NCBI RefSeq assembly: GCF_019279795.1
Contig: NC_056745.1
Span: 511,625,006 to 511,689,005, forward strand
Length of the DNA: 64,000 nt
Reading direction: 5' to 3'
DNA from: Protopterus annectens
Lineage: Eukaryota; Chordata; Ceratodontiformes; Protopteridae
Below, in pieces: positions 20,854 to 31,209 of this stretch. A program made the position numbers and the translations under genes. Position 1 is the first letter of the stretch. Every line of letters begins with the position of its first letter. The notes under the pieces were generated by a model. The model saw nothing but the letters and a program-made list of their open reading frames with translations. It made no database searches and was not told the DNA's origin.

Positions 20854-21840
20854 CATCTAGGATAGGAGGAATAGGTACGGATCTGTGCTGTGGTAAATGT
20901 AAAAATTCCCTGGGTCTCTTTTTGGACTGAGGATAATCCTGACATTCCCGAAGGAAATGTTCTCTCAAAGTATGTAGGGTTTCACACCAAAAGAAAATTC
21001 CTCTGGAGGAGAGGCAAAGCGAATGGCTTCCTCTGCGTTTGAATCATCATAAGCAGACAAGGGCATGTCTTCATATTCTGAAACCTCAGAGTCGGACTCC
21101 TGGTCAGATAAAGCTGCTGGGGACAAGTCTCTTTCTTTTAGAAGGGGTAGGGCTGGCTTCCCCTAAAAAGCATAAGATCTTCCGTCATTTTAAGCATTTG
21201 AGATTGAGGCATGGAAGCAGGAGCTTGAGTTTTGGTCGTCATTTTTTTAGGCTTAGTTCGTACCCTGGGCCTTAGAAACTCGGTAGTTTTAGAAAGAACT
21301 GAAGACACGAAAGAAGTCAGTTTGTGTCGAATATTGGTAGTGGGAAGAACCTCGGAAGCTGGTGCCTGCTCAGCGGCTCTGGACCTATCCAAAGTAGAGA
21401 CATCTGCAGGATCCTTACTCAAAGAAGAGTCTCATGACATACTGGACTCCAAACAGGTGTCGGTAGCGGCCTGCGAATCCATAGAAGTGGACATCAGGGG
21501 CTGTGAAAGCACCTCACTGAGTACCAGAGAACTGGCGACTAGCTTAACAGAAGCTTTGTTAGCAGTTTTGGACCTGTGCGGTCCGTCTCTGTCTTTATCC
21601 TTGCGCTTTTTGGGAAGATCGGTAGTCGGATGACTTACCGAAGACATTTTGGAATACGGAGAACAAAAGTATTTAGCTAGGATAAGGACCCGATGACATA
21701 TAGTTCTGGTGTTGAACAAAGCACAAAACCGACAGAGAGGGATGTCGTGGTCTGGGCCTAAACAGGTGACAGTAAGAATGGAAATCTCGGTGTGGTACTT
21801 GCTTTTCACAGGTGAGACAATTGTTAACCTTTTCTGACAT
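20854..21840 (-). pseudogene. Gag of B, N-terminal piece
   Basis: Start at 21,840, MSEKVNNC-type head, then CLGPDHDIPLCRFC and FNTRTI in 21,432-21,809, a basic KKRKDKDRD block, MPQSQMLKMTEDL and, at the low end, LPQHRSVPIPPILDD, which meets DIRS C at 20,853. A stop and frameshifts split it (about 21,430 and 21,135). Together with 16,200-16,955 it is one Gag cut by C. Confidence 0.75.
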
Positions 21841-21974
21841 TGGTTAGAGCAAGAAAAAAGATCCCCAATGGGGTACTTAGCTTCAGAAGACTTCCAACTT
21901 CAATTCTGGAAATGAGAAACTCGGGTTGTGGCCGACTGGCACTCGTGCGAACTGCTTCTTCTTTAGGCTCCTCA

Positions 21975-22158
21975 GCAAGAAAGACTGATGTAATGGCATC
22001 AGCTGCCTGATTTTATACCACTGACGACATGACGTCAGTCCTGGAGTGACAGCAACCGACGCAGAACTACTAAGCCTCTGGTATTCGGGCCGACTAAGGG
22101 CTACCCCTGGCAGGATAACCCAAGTGTAATGACTGCAACAGTGAAACACGAAGAACAT
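21975..22158 (-). repeat. Right terminal inverted repeat of B, with promoter
   Basis: Complement of the left repeat of B. tgacgtca near 22,032 and ataccac/ttttatacc TATA-like box near 22,012. Tip: cacgaagaacat, then LINE2 resumes with ttctttctctacc. Confidence 0.88.
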
Positions 22159-22451
22159 TTCTTTCTCTACCTAATGAAATGGTGTTATGGAAGGATGTAA
22201 GGGCAGTGGAAGTACTATGTTTTGGACGGAAGCCATGTTGTGTAGGTGTAAGTAAACTTTCCTGTAATAAATACTGCATGACTTGCTTGTGTATACATTT
22301 TTCCAAGACTTTTGAGAGTGGGGATAAGACGATAGGTCTAAAGTTGGTGATTTCTGTGGTGTTACCTCCTTTGTGTATAGGGATCGTGTAGAATTTTTTT
22401 CAAATAGAGGGCACTTTGACTCAGAGATAGAGTGGTTTATAAGGATGGAAA
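22159..22451 (-). mobile_element. LINE2, piece 2
   Basis: Short LINE2 piece between DIRS B and DIRS D. On the minus strand it carries the RT fingers: MEKCIHKQVMQYLL, TPTQHGFRPKHSTSTAL (the QxGFR step) and HNTISLG just before B. Upstream a frameshifted PLSKVLEK-type step is readable. It joins piece 3 (motif A) across B and piece 1 across D. Confidence 0.82.
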
Positions 22452-22665
22452 AGTACAGTTTTGTACCTACCATAAATGTAAATGTTCGAGTGTTCACCCT
22501 GCTGCAGTCATCACACTTGGGTTATCCTGCCGTCAGGCAGCCCCACAGTCGGCCCGAGTTCCAAAGTCTTGGTCCGGCGTCGGTTGCTGTCGCTTCTTCC
22601 CTGACGTCAGTGCGCCAGGGGTATATAAGAGGCATCCAACGCCATTTTCTTCAGTTTTTCTTGCC
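22452..22665 (+). repeat. Left terminal inverted repeat of D
   Basis: Pairs with 27,814-27,997 inverted. TGACGTCA at 22,602-22,609, then tatataag near 22,622. Outer extension with the word gttcaccctgctgcag, specific to D. Confidence 0.93.
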
Positions 22666-22841
22666 CCAGATGTCAGGTGCCCCCAATAGGTAGGCAATAT
22701 ATATAGTGCTATATAAAAATGTACATATAAAAATAAAGCAATACCTTCAGGCACAAGCAAATACACCACAGAGGTTGTATAGGATAGAAAGGTATAGATA
22801 AGTCCAGCTAGTTCAGAGGGGATGGAGGGAGGTTAACCTGG

Positions 22842-22940
22842 ACTGCAGCAGGGTGAAAACACTAACATCTACATCTATGGTAGGTACAAAACTGTACTAA
22901 GTTCATCGTGTTACCCTGCTGCAGTCATCACACTTGGGTT
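22842..22940 (-). repeat. Internal complementary region of D
   Basis: Complement of the left tip (gcagcagggtgaa to aactgtact) joined to the complement of the right tip (gttcatcgtgttaccctgctgcag). The ggtgaa / ttaccctg words occur only at D's tips. Confidence 0.92.
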
Positions 22941-24010
22941 GAATCCCAAAGCTAAGGATGGGTGGTGGAGTTAAATAGGGGTTAGAGGAAGCTAGTAGGC
23001 CCTGCAAAACTGCAGTGGCAAAACCAGCTCTAGACTTAGAATATAGAGGTAAGTGATGGTGTTTGGTGAAGGTGTGCACTGAACTCCAAGTTGCAGCTTC
23101 CAGAATATCCTTGGTTGGCACCCCTCTGAGAAAGGCTGCTGATGTAGCTGTAGCCCTGGTGGAGTGGGACCTAATGTTAGCAGGTACTGGTTTCCCATGA
23201 TGCGTGTAACAGAAACGTATGCAACGTCCTATCTTTTTGAAATGGTCTGTTTTGAGATAGCTTTTCCTTGTGATCCTGCAGCATAGGATACAAAGAGCTG
23301 GTCAGATTTTCTGAAAGCCTTAGTTTTATCCAAGTAGTAACGTAATTGCGTGTGAATGTCCAAAGAGTGCAGGAGTCTTTCTCCTTTGTTCTGGGGATTT
23401 GGAAAAAAGGTGGACAAATGAATGGTTTGGTTTAGTGCCACACTGGATACCACCCTTTGGCATAAAGGAAGGGTTAGTTCGTAGACAGACTCTGTCTTGA
23501 TGAAAAATGAGGAAAGGCTCCACTGCCATTAGTGCCTGTAGCTCTGAGACTCTTCTAGCTATTGCTAGTAACAGGGCAGTTTTCCATGAAAAATTTTAAA
23601 TCAGCTGAAAAAGCTGGTTCAAAGGGCGGCAGTGTAAGCTTTTCCAAAACAAAGTTGAGGATCCCAAGTAGGTGTTGGTGCTCTCCTGGGCGGTCTTATG
23701 TTCTTAGCCCCTCTGAGGTACTGTCCTAGGAGTGGATGTGAAAATAAAGGAGGATCCGTGTTGTAATGAGCTGAAATTGCTGAGGCGTGGATCTTAATAG
23801 ATGAAAAGGAAAGTCCTTTGTGCAACATCTCAGTTAAATATTGTAGAATCTGTGGAATGTTTGGATCAAGGGGATTTTGGTCTTTAGCCTGGTTCCAGGC
23901 GCAAAATCTTTTCCATTTGTCTGAATAGGTTTTCCTGGTACTGGGCCTCCTGGCCTCCAGAATGACATCCATAACAGCTTTGGATAGAGGTGTTGGCTGG
24001 TTGTTTAGGT
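22903..24010 (-). pseudogene. Tyrosine recombinase of D
   Basis: N-terminal part open in 23,619-24,422: DVILEARRPSTRKTYSDKW, SIKIHASAISAHYNTDPP and LRGAKNIRPPRRA. Next SELQ and FLIFHQDRVCLRTN, SFMPKG, TIHLSTFFPNPQNKGERLL and KQTISK. The final open part (22,903-23,121) has WSSVHTFTKHHHLPLYS, where the likely catalytic Tyr codon reads His (KHH instead of KHY). The HxxR box is in another frame near 23,165. Broken in at least four places. Confidence 0.85.
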
Positions 24011-24463
24011 AACTTGCCATGCAGCCAGGTTTAAAGTCTTGAGCTGGCTGTGTAGAATCTGACTGTCTCGCTGGGTGAGCAGGTGAGGAATTTGTGGTAA
24101 AATCCATGGTGGGCCGTGGGCCATGTTCCTTAGCATTGGATACCAGTGTTGGCGTGGCCAGTCTGGTGCAATGAGTATCATTTGTGGCCTCTCTAATCTG
24201 ACTTTCAGCAGTACCTTTGCTAGAAGAGGCAGTGGAGGAAAGGCATACACTGTTAATGTTTTCCAACTGAATGAGAGGGCGTCCACTTTCCAAGCTTGTG
24301 GGTGGAATGTCCTTGTGCAAAATTTTTGAAGTTGGTAGTTTTGGGGGTTGGCAAACAGATCTATGTCTGGGCGTCCCCATTTTTGAGTTATCATTGCACA
24401 TACTTGTGGATCTAGTTTCCACTCATGGGGATCCATGATGTTTCTGCTTAGGTCGTCTGCCAA
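24005..24463 (-). pseudogene. Methyltransferase-like domain of D
   Basis: Open for 152 codons: DDLSRNIMDPHEWKL, KWGRPDIDLFANPQN, CTRTFHPQAWKVDALSFSW, YAFPPLPLLAKVLLKVR and MILIAPDWPRQHWYPML. The DLFA-N, DALS-W and FPPLPL steps follow the order of the DAM-type methyltransferase-like domain of DIRS elements. A second open frame (23,619-24,422) covers the same DNA and becomes the recombinase. Best-preserved example of this domain in the window. Confidence 0.78.
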
Positions 24464-24800
24464 TGTGTTTTTCTTTCCTGGCAGGAATTGCTTGTAGTTG
24501 AACTTGGTAAGACAGTGCTGTGTTCCACAAGGTCATTGCTTGCCTGCATAGAGGGTAGGAATGTGTACCCCCTTGCTTGTTTATGTACCACATTACTATG
24601 GTATTGTCCATCTTTATTATTAATTGTCCTGGGTGTAAGAGGTCCTTGAAAGCTGTTAGGGCATTCGGTACTGCTAGCATTTATTTTTGATTGATATGCA
24701 GATGCCTTTGATCTGTAGTCCATTTGCCCTGAATGCACTGTCCTGCCATGTGTGCTCCCCAGGCATAGTCCGATGCATCTGTTGTCATAGTTTGCCTGGC
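24423..24800 (-). pseudogene. RNase H of D
   Basis: Steps seen: MTTDASDYAWGAH-type start near 24,785, INQK then MLAVPNALTAF, GQLIIKMDNTIVMWYI (DN motif with Met before it) and, after a frameshift, the H-P-K--LAD-LS end at about 24,450. Removes the RNA strand after reverse transcription in this family. Two frameshifts. Confidence 0.78.
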
Positions 24801-26995
24801 TGTGGGTAAGGTGAAAGGCTGACCCTTGTTGAGGTGACATGCCTGTGCCCACCACAGAAACTCCTGTTGAAGGCAGGGAATGAGTGGTATTGTTTTCCAA
24901 GCTGTGGCTGTGCTGAGTCCATACGCTTTTCAGGTACCATTGTAATTTCCTCATATGCAGTTTTGCAAATGGTATTAGTAGTATGCAAGATGCCATGAAT
25001 CCCAAGGCCTGCAGAATTTTTCTTGCAGGGAGTTGGGCCTTTGTTGCCATTATTTTTAAGTATTGAGTCAGCTGTTGTTGCTTGTCTGGCGTGAGATAAG
25101 CCATCTGGGGCCATTGTATTCAAGCTGGCACCCAGGAATATTGTGTTTTGTGAGGGCACTAGTTTTGATTTCTTTTCGTTTACTGTGTACCCTAGGTAAC
25201 TTAGAAGGCATTTGACAAATGCCAGATGCTTTAAAAGAATGTCCTTGCTTTCTGCTTGAAGACGGCAGTCGTCCAGGTATGGGCATATTTGAATTCCTCT
25301 TTGTCTGCAGTATGCAATTACTGGTGCCAGGCATTTTATGAAGACCCTGGGCGCAGTAGATAAGCCAAAGGGCAGTGCAGAGAACTGATAATGGGTTGAA
25401 CCCACAATGAAGCGGAAGTATCTTCTGCAATTTTGTCTGACAGGGACATGCAGGTATGCCTCCTTGAGGTCCGTTGCTAGCCAAGCCTTCTTGCCCAGCA
25501 TGGGAAGAATCTGCTGTAGTGTTAGCATTTTGAATTTTGGTACTTGCAGATAGGTGTTCAGAATTGAAAGATCCAGAATGGGTCTCCATGCTTTGTCCTT
25601 TCTTGGGACTAGAAAGAGTCTTGAGTAAAATCCTTGTCCTTGCTCCTGTGTAGGTACCTGTTGAATGGCTCTCATGTCCATGAGAGCTGTAATTTGTTTT
25701 TGTGCCTCTGCCCATTGATTTGGTGGCAGGTTTGGCATTCCTTTTATCCTTGGCAAGGTATGAAAGTGGAATCTGTATCCTTGTAAGACAATGTTTAGGA
25801 CCCATTTGTCTTTTGTGATGATGTGCCAGTTGTCTGCAAAAAGTGTTAATTTTCCTCCCAAGGGAACTGCCAAGAGAGATTTGCTTGGTAGTTTGAGGGT
25901 TGAGTCATTGTATTTGTCTTCTGCTAGCTTGGGGCCTGTCTTCTCCTCCTTTCTGGGTAGCAGTACCCCATTGACGAGGTTTGTAAGGGCCTTGTGACTG
26001 ACCTCTGCCCCTTGGGCGTCTGTATTTGCCCCTCTGTGATCTGTCAGAAGCTGGAAAGGACCAGTTTTTTGTTGGCCAATTTCTGCTGAAACGAGGAGTT
26101 GTACCTGTAAAAAATCCTTGACCGTCTGCATAGACTTTGCCTGATCCTCCATTTTCTTTAAAACCTCTTCTGCTTTGACACCAAATACATCCTGCTGTAA
26201 AGGTGCATCCAATAATTTTGCTTTAACATGATCAGGTAGGGTTTGTTCTTTTAACCAAGCATGTCTACGTATGACAGATCCAGTAACAGCTGCTCTACAG
26301 GAAGCTTCCAATGAATCAAATCCACATTGTAAAGTATGTTTGCCCACCTGTTCAGCTGCATGCAACAGATCCTGCATTTCCTTGAATTCAGACTGTGTGC
26401 TCATTTTTTGTTTTAATTGAGACATTAGGAACTGCTGATATTTCAGCATGTGAAACTGACAATTTAAAGCTCTCATAGCCAGAGTAGCTGAGGTGTATAT
26501 CTTCTTTCCCCATCTATCTAGGGCTCTGGAATCCTTTTCAGAGGGCACAGGATTTTTAGCCATAGAAGCTTTAGCCCATTTGGGACCCTGGGAAATTGTT
26601 TCTGGGTCAGCCACAGGGCTTTTATAAAGGAATTTGTGTGAGTCAGGTACTCTGTAGTATCTGTCTGGTTTGGCTGGAGCAGGAGGTAGAGAGTCTGGAT
26701 TTAGACTAGACTCCAAGTAAACATCATCCACAATGTCTAAAACTGGAGGGATAGCAAGTGGTCTGTGCTGGGGTAGTAAAAGGAACTCTCGGAGACTTTT
26801 CTTAGAATCAGAGTAGTCCTGGCCTTCCCAGTGGAAATGTTCCCTCATGGTATGTAAAGTTTCCCCAAAGGAGTAGTCTTCAGGGGGAGATGCTGAGGGA
26901 ATACAGTCTTCAGCATCAGTCTTTATAAGGGGGAAAAATGTAATCCTGTTCCTCACAAGAATCTGAGGAAACTGAAACCTGGTCAGAGGAAGCAT
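24785..26995 (-). pseudogene. Gag C-terminal half fused to RT in D
   Basis: 736 codons. About residues 35-300 are Gag: FGETLHTMREHFHWEGQDY, LPQHRPLAIPPVLDIVDDV, KPDRYYRVPDSHKFLYKSP, RALNCQFHMLKYQQF, TLQCGFDSLEASCRAA and WLKEQTLPDHVKAKLLDAP. After QTVKDFLQVQ the frame moves into pol: AVPLGGKLTLFADNW, GMPNLPPNQWAEAQKQ, FYSRLFLVPRKDKAWRPIL, TDLKEAYLHVPV (motif A, one Leu missing), QFSALPFGLSTAPRVF and YLDD at 25,268-25,279. The usual Arg/Gly-rich Gag tail is skipped. A one-base change at the VQ step explains the fusion. Confidence 0.88.
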
Positions 26996-27680
26996 AATCC
27001 TCCTCTTGTCTTGGTCTTTTATCTGGAGGGGGATGAGAACCCCTGATTAGGGTAATCAAATCTTCAGCCATCTTAAGCATCTGTTTCTTAGGCATGGGGT
27101 CTTGAACTGGAGACTGATGTACAGTCTTTTTTGGTTTTAATGGAGTTTTAAGCTTAGCATAAGATTTAATAGTGAGTGTAGTCTGTCTGAAGACACCTTC
27201 TGCAACCAAAGGTGTTTCTACTACACCGGGATCTCCTTCTGCTCCGGTGTCGGAAGGGCCTAATGAAGATGGCTGTGACGGCTTAGTACACTCCGCTTGA
27301 GAATCCGCAGCTGTCTGGGGTTCCAATTCTGCGGTCGTCAGGGGCTGTGTAGGTGCCTCACTGAAAAACGGTGAACCGGCGACACGCCCAGCAGAGGCCT
27401 CGCAGTCTGGCTTGGTCCTAGGCTGCCTGTCCTTATCTTTGCGTTTTTTATGCATGCCGGTCGTCGGCTGCTCCGACGGCATGATATAATTAAATTTCCT
27501 ACCAAAGTAATGCCATGTGAAGTCAAAACGGCATTTGATAGTTCGTTTATTAAACCTAGCACAAAACCGACAACCTGTGACATCGTGGTCTGGGCCTAGG
27601 AAAGGAATACAATAAGAATGGAAGTCCTTATGAGGTATTTGCTTCCCACAAGAAATGCAATTGTTAACTTTTTCTGACAT
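26916..27680 (-). pseudogene. Gag of D, N-terminal half
   Basis: Start at 27,680. MSEKVNNCISCGKQIPHKDF, CIPFLGPDHDVTGCRFC (one Cys of the third pair is Phe), FNKRTIKCRFDF, KKRKDKDRQPR, a Thr/Pro/Ser-rich middle, MPKKQMLKMAEDLITLIRG, DKRPRQEED and SSDSCEEQDY. Ends at a frameshift near 26,925 and overlaps the next open frame by about 80 bases. Role: coat/nucleic-acid-binding protein by analogy. Together with the following frame this is an almost whole Gag. Confidence 0.82.
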
Positions 27681-27813
27681 CGGACCGAGGCAAGAAAAGG
27701 TTCCCCAACGGGGTACTTAGCTTTATTGAAGACTTCGGAGTGAAATTCGATTCGAAAATCTCAGGTGTCGGCCGACCGGCACTTGCGAACTGCTTCTGCT
27801 TCGGGCACCGTGC

Positions 27814-27997
27814 GGCAAGAAAGACTGGAGAAAATGGCGTCGGATGCCTCTTGTATACCCCTGGCACACTGACGTCAGGGAAGAAGCGACAGCAACCGAC
27901 GCCGGACCAAGACTTTGGAACTCGGGCTGACTGCGGGACTGCCTGACGGCAGGATAACCCAAGTGTGATGACTGCAGCAGGGTAACACGATGAACAT
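27814..27997 (-). repeat. Right terminal inverted repeat of D, with promoter
   Basis: Inverse of the left repeat. TGACGTCA at 27,870-27,877 and a gggtatac box near 27,853 face gag, about 170 bases before the start. Tip: gggtaacacgatgaacat. Confidence 0.92.
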
Positions 27998-29800
27998 CAG
28001 GCAGAGCAAGTGAGTCAGCTGCTAACTGGAGGAAACTGGAAGGTATATTGTCAGCAGATGTGGAGCAGGGTTTAAGCTTAGAGAGTACAGACTTGGAGAG
28101 TAGATACAATGTAATTAGTGGGAACAGATGTGATGGAAAAAGTTTTACAGGAATTGAGAGTAGGAGGGGGTTCGGAGGAGATAATAGTCCAGCTGTTTCT
28201 AGCGTTTGTAGAGTTATTAGGAGGGGGGAAGAGGTAAACATTTTGGAAATAGATTCAATAAAGCAGTTGTTGAAGATGGTTGCAGTTTCTTCGGGTGAGT
28301 TATTAGGGCAGGGATTGGGAGAAGATGGATTCCCAGGATGCAGTATTTGGTTCAATGAATTCCAAAAATTTTTGGGTTAGATCTTTGAGTAGTAGGAGAG
28401 TTAAAGTGGAATTCCTTTTTATCTTTTATAATGTGCTTCTTTGCCAAATTTCTAAGTTCTTTGCACTTTTGCAAGTCAGAGGGGAGAGGTTTGTGTTCAC
28501 CTATCTTTTCTGCATCTTATCTCTAGATTTCATAAGGGTACGGGGGTATAGCATTTGTTAGCCAAGGGGATGTGTATGATTTTATGTGAACTGTTTGAAG
28601 TGCAGAAAGGCTGTTAAGAATATTAAGAAAGGTGGTATTGAAGGATTGAACTGCTACATCAAGGGGGAGGTGGGCTATATAATTCCAGTTTATTGTTCAG
28701 AGCAGGACTTTAAAAGTAGTCTGGCAGAATTTATTTGGACTACAGCAGGTTATGTATCAATGTGGTCTGGTGAAGTGAGGAGTAGATGTAAGAATTCTTA
28801 CTGGGGAGTGGTCACTTAGGGAGTTGGGTAGGGTTTCAGGGTTAAGGTATTTGTAGGGATCAGAAACTAGTATCTAGTTTGAGTGCTAGAATTGTTTGCA
28901 TTATTGCTATGGGTAGGTTCAGAGATGAGCTGAGTAAACCCATGTAAGTTAATACAAATAGGAAGAGTTCAGAGAGCAGACAGTTGTCCAGTTAATATTT
29001 ACATCTCCAAGGAGGATGGTTTCATTTGGAAAGTGTTGAGAGAGATAGGAAAGAATATTCTCCACTATTTGTATGTTATCCCCTGGAGGAATATAGATGG
29101 AGACTACAGTGACAGTGAAATGGTTAAGTTTGAGGCTTGTCAGTAGAAGTTCAGAAGGAGAAAAGGATGGGATAGGTTTATCGGAACATGTAATGATGAG
29201 TTGGTTGGAATAAGGTATAGCAACTCCATCCCCTTTTCTTTTTGGGCGGTCAAGGTGAAGGATATTATAGCCAGGGGGAAGTATTTATCAGGGTTTCGAG
29301 ATTTTAGCCAGGTTTCAGTTAGGGCAATTACATCAGGATTGCGATTAGTTATCCAGGCATGAAATTCACTAACTTTGTTTAGGACACTCCTGATATACAA
29401 AGGGTAGAATGAGATATTATTAGGACATGTAGGATGCGTTTTAGGAGGGGTAGTGTTACTGACAGGAGTGAGATGGGGCCAGGATTTGGATGAATGTCAC
29501 CTGATAGTAGTACAGCTTGTGGCTGATAGTGGAGTTTGTGTTTGAATGGGCTATAGGAGAGGTGTTTAGTTTTAACTTTCGGGTAAGAGAAGGGGGAATT
29601 TTGATTTTAGGTAAAGGGGTATGCAGAGGGAAAATAGAAGAACAGATAGTAAAGGATAGCAGTGGTGATGAAAAATCATTTGCATGAATGCTTGTGGGAT
29701 GTTTATATGCTGGAGTTAGGTGGTAGCTATAGGAGGCAAGATTGAAAAGGAGAAGTAAGGGAGGCAGGTATAGAATAGTGCATGTTATAAGAGTCATACT
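27998..29800 (-). mobile_element. LINE2, piece 1 (5' part)
   Basis: Endonuclease and start of RT of LINE2. At 29,140-29,400: IRSVLNKVSEFHAWI, NPDVIALTETWLK (ALTETW of APE endonucleases). At 27,998-28,355: an ATIFNNCF step and KPCSTSADNIPSSFL, which is the P-S-GxDxIP step at the start of LINE RTs. Decayed, several frames. A 113-codon stretch at 29,456-29,797 may be the preceding ORF. The 5' end is not sharp. DIRS D cuts it at 27,997. Confidence 0.78.
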
Positions 29801-31209
29801 TTAGTAGAAAATAAGATTTTGATGTTGTACAGTAGTTTAGGATTGGGTATAAGGTGGATATTAATATAAGAATTGTTACAGAAGAGAAAGGAGGTTAGAA
29901 AAAGTAGCCTGTAGAGAGAGTTCGCAAAGGTAAGAGGTAAATATGAAGTTATGAGTGTTGGATTCTTTAAGTTTAGAAAAAGAGGGGCAGGGTTTGGAAT
30001 TTACCAGAGAGCAGTAAGGGGCTGGTCAGGTGGGATAGGATTTCCTGAGAGGTGAGCTATAAAGGAAATTAAATGGGGGGTGGGTGGAGAAGCAGAGTCA
30101 GCCCGTGCGCAACAAGGACAAACGGAGCGGGATGAGCCAAAAAAGTGGTACTGCCTGGTCTGTGACAAAAAAATAAATCAGCAAGACAGGCTAGAAAAGG
30201 TTTAAGGCCACAGGTATGCTAAATCCCAGTTGATTAAATGCAGCAGTGCTGACTGCTAACTTTAGACATGAGCTAGCATTAGATTATTAACTACAAGGTA
30301 CTGTAAGCACCTTAGTGTGTGAATGGAAGGGCTTCTTAATTAGTTAATACACAGAAATCACAAACGGGAAAAACAAGATTGTAATGGGTAGGAATCTAGT
30401 GCCGTTTTGGTGGGGAGATATGTGTCTAGAGGAATAGAGGAGCAGGTAATATATAGTTAAAGGTGATGGCTATAGCTTATCATTCACATACAGCAAAACG
30501 TAACAGTATCCCTCGGCAGAGTGAAGCCTGGATAAGACACGGTGCCATGATCGGAACTTGTGGTTCACTGGTTCCTGGGCAGGGTACTAACCAATCATAG
30601 GGGATCTATTACTGTTTAACCATATAGAAAAAGGAAAGAGAGGAGACTATTAAAAGTAAAGCAAAGACACCATTGAGGGAGGGGACAAGAGGGAACAGTG
30701 AGAGAGTGAAGACATTAGTAAGCAGACATTAGCAAGTTAGTAGAAAGAACGTTCATGGAACAGAGCCAGTAAAAGAGTAGGTGGACATGACAGAGGGAAA
30801 ACGGAGACAGAAGAATAGGTAGGATAAGGGAAACTACTAGAAGGCAGAAACGGTACTGCTTCTAGACAAGACAGATGAGAAAAGCTTGTTGGAATAAGAG
30901 TAGCAGGGTGTTCATAGGCAAGAATCCTGCCAGGGTGCAAGGGATCCGGCTGTGCAGAAGTATAGGTCTTGCAGAGTGTACGTTGAAGGAAAGGTGGGCC
31001 TTACAGCCTCACAGACAATAGCAGAGCATGGCCCTTAACACAGCAGGAAAATGTTAAAATAGAGCTAGAGTGAACAAAAGAATATAGAATGTGCCCAGAA
31101 GGGAAATAGGTAGGGAAGGCACAGGTTAAAAGAAACTGTAGTGAGGAAAATAGCAGATATACTGAGGTAGCAACAAAACAATGTCAATATACCAAAACAC
31201 TTGTTTCCA
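29801..31209. other. Unassigned, possibly LINE2 5' end
   Basis: No gene recognised on either strand. 29,801-30,140 may be the 5' untranslated part of LINE2, by position only. The rest is A/G-rich on the plus strand without clear repeats. Confidence 0.4.

Larger units (their letters stand above)
12653..22158 (-). mobile_element. DIRS element B (holds C and a CR1 scrap)
   Basis: Copy with both terminal repeats and the ICR, inserted in the RT gene of LINE2. The left tip is agtacagttgtgcacactta after a flank ending gaaa; the right tip is gaagaacat followed by ttctttc. On the minus strand it still shows Gag, RT, the tail of the methyltransferase-like domain and YR. It lost RNase H where a CR1 fragment now sits, and its gag is split by DIRS C. 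Without the insertions it is about 4.6 kb. Confidence 0.9.
22452..27997 (-). mobile_element. DIRS element D
   Basis: 5.5 kb copy with both terminal repeats and the ICR, inserted in LINE2. The left tip is agtacagttttgtacctacc; the right tip is cacgatgaacat before cagg. All domains are present and in order. A frame change has merged Gag and RT into one 736-codon open frame, the longest in the window. The recombinase has several breaks. It is the least decayed copy in the left nest. Confidence 0.93.

Noticed and set aside
24785-26995. The 736-codon frame as a live single polyprotein
   Set aside because: Gag and pol are in different frames in other copies, the Gag tail is skipped, motif A lacks a residue and the rest of the element is broken.
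30000-31200. Possible SINE or promoter in the unassigned stretch
   Set aside because: No A/B box pair, tail or second copy in the window that I could find.
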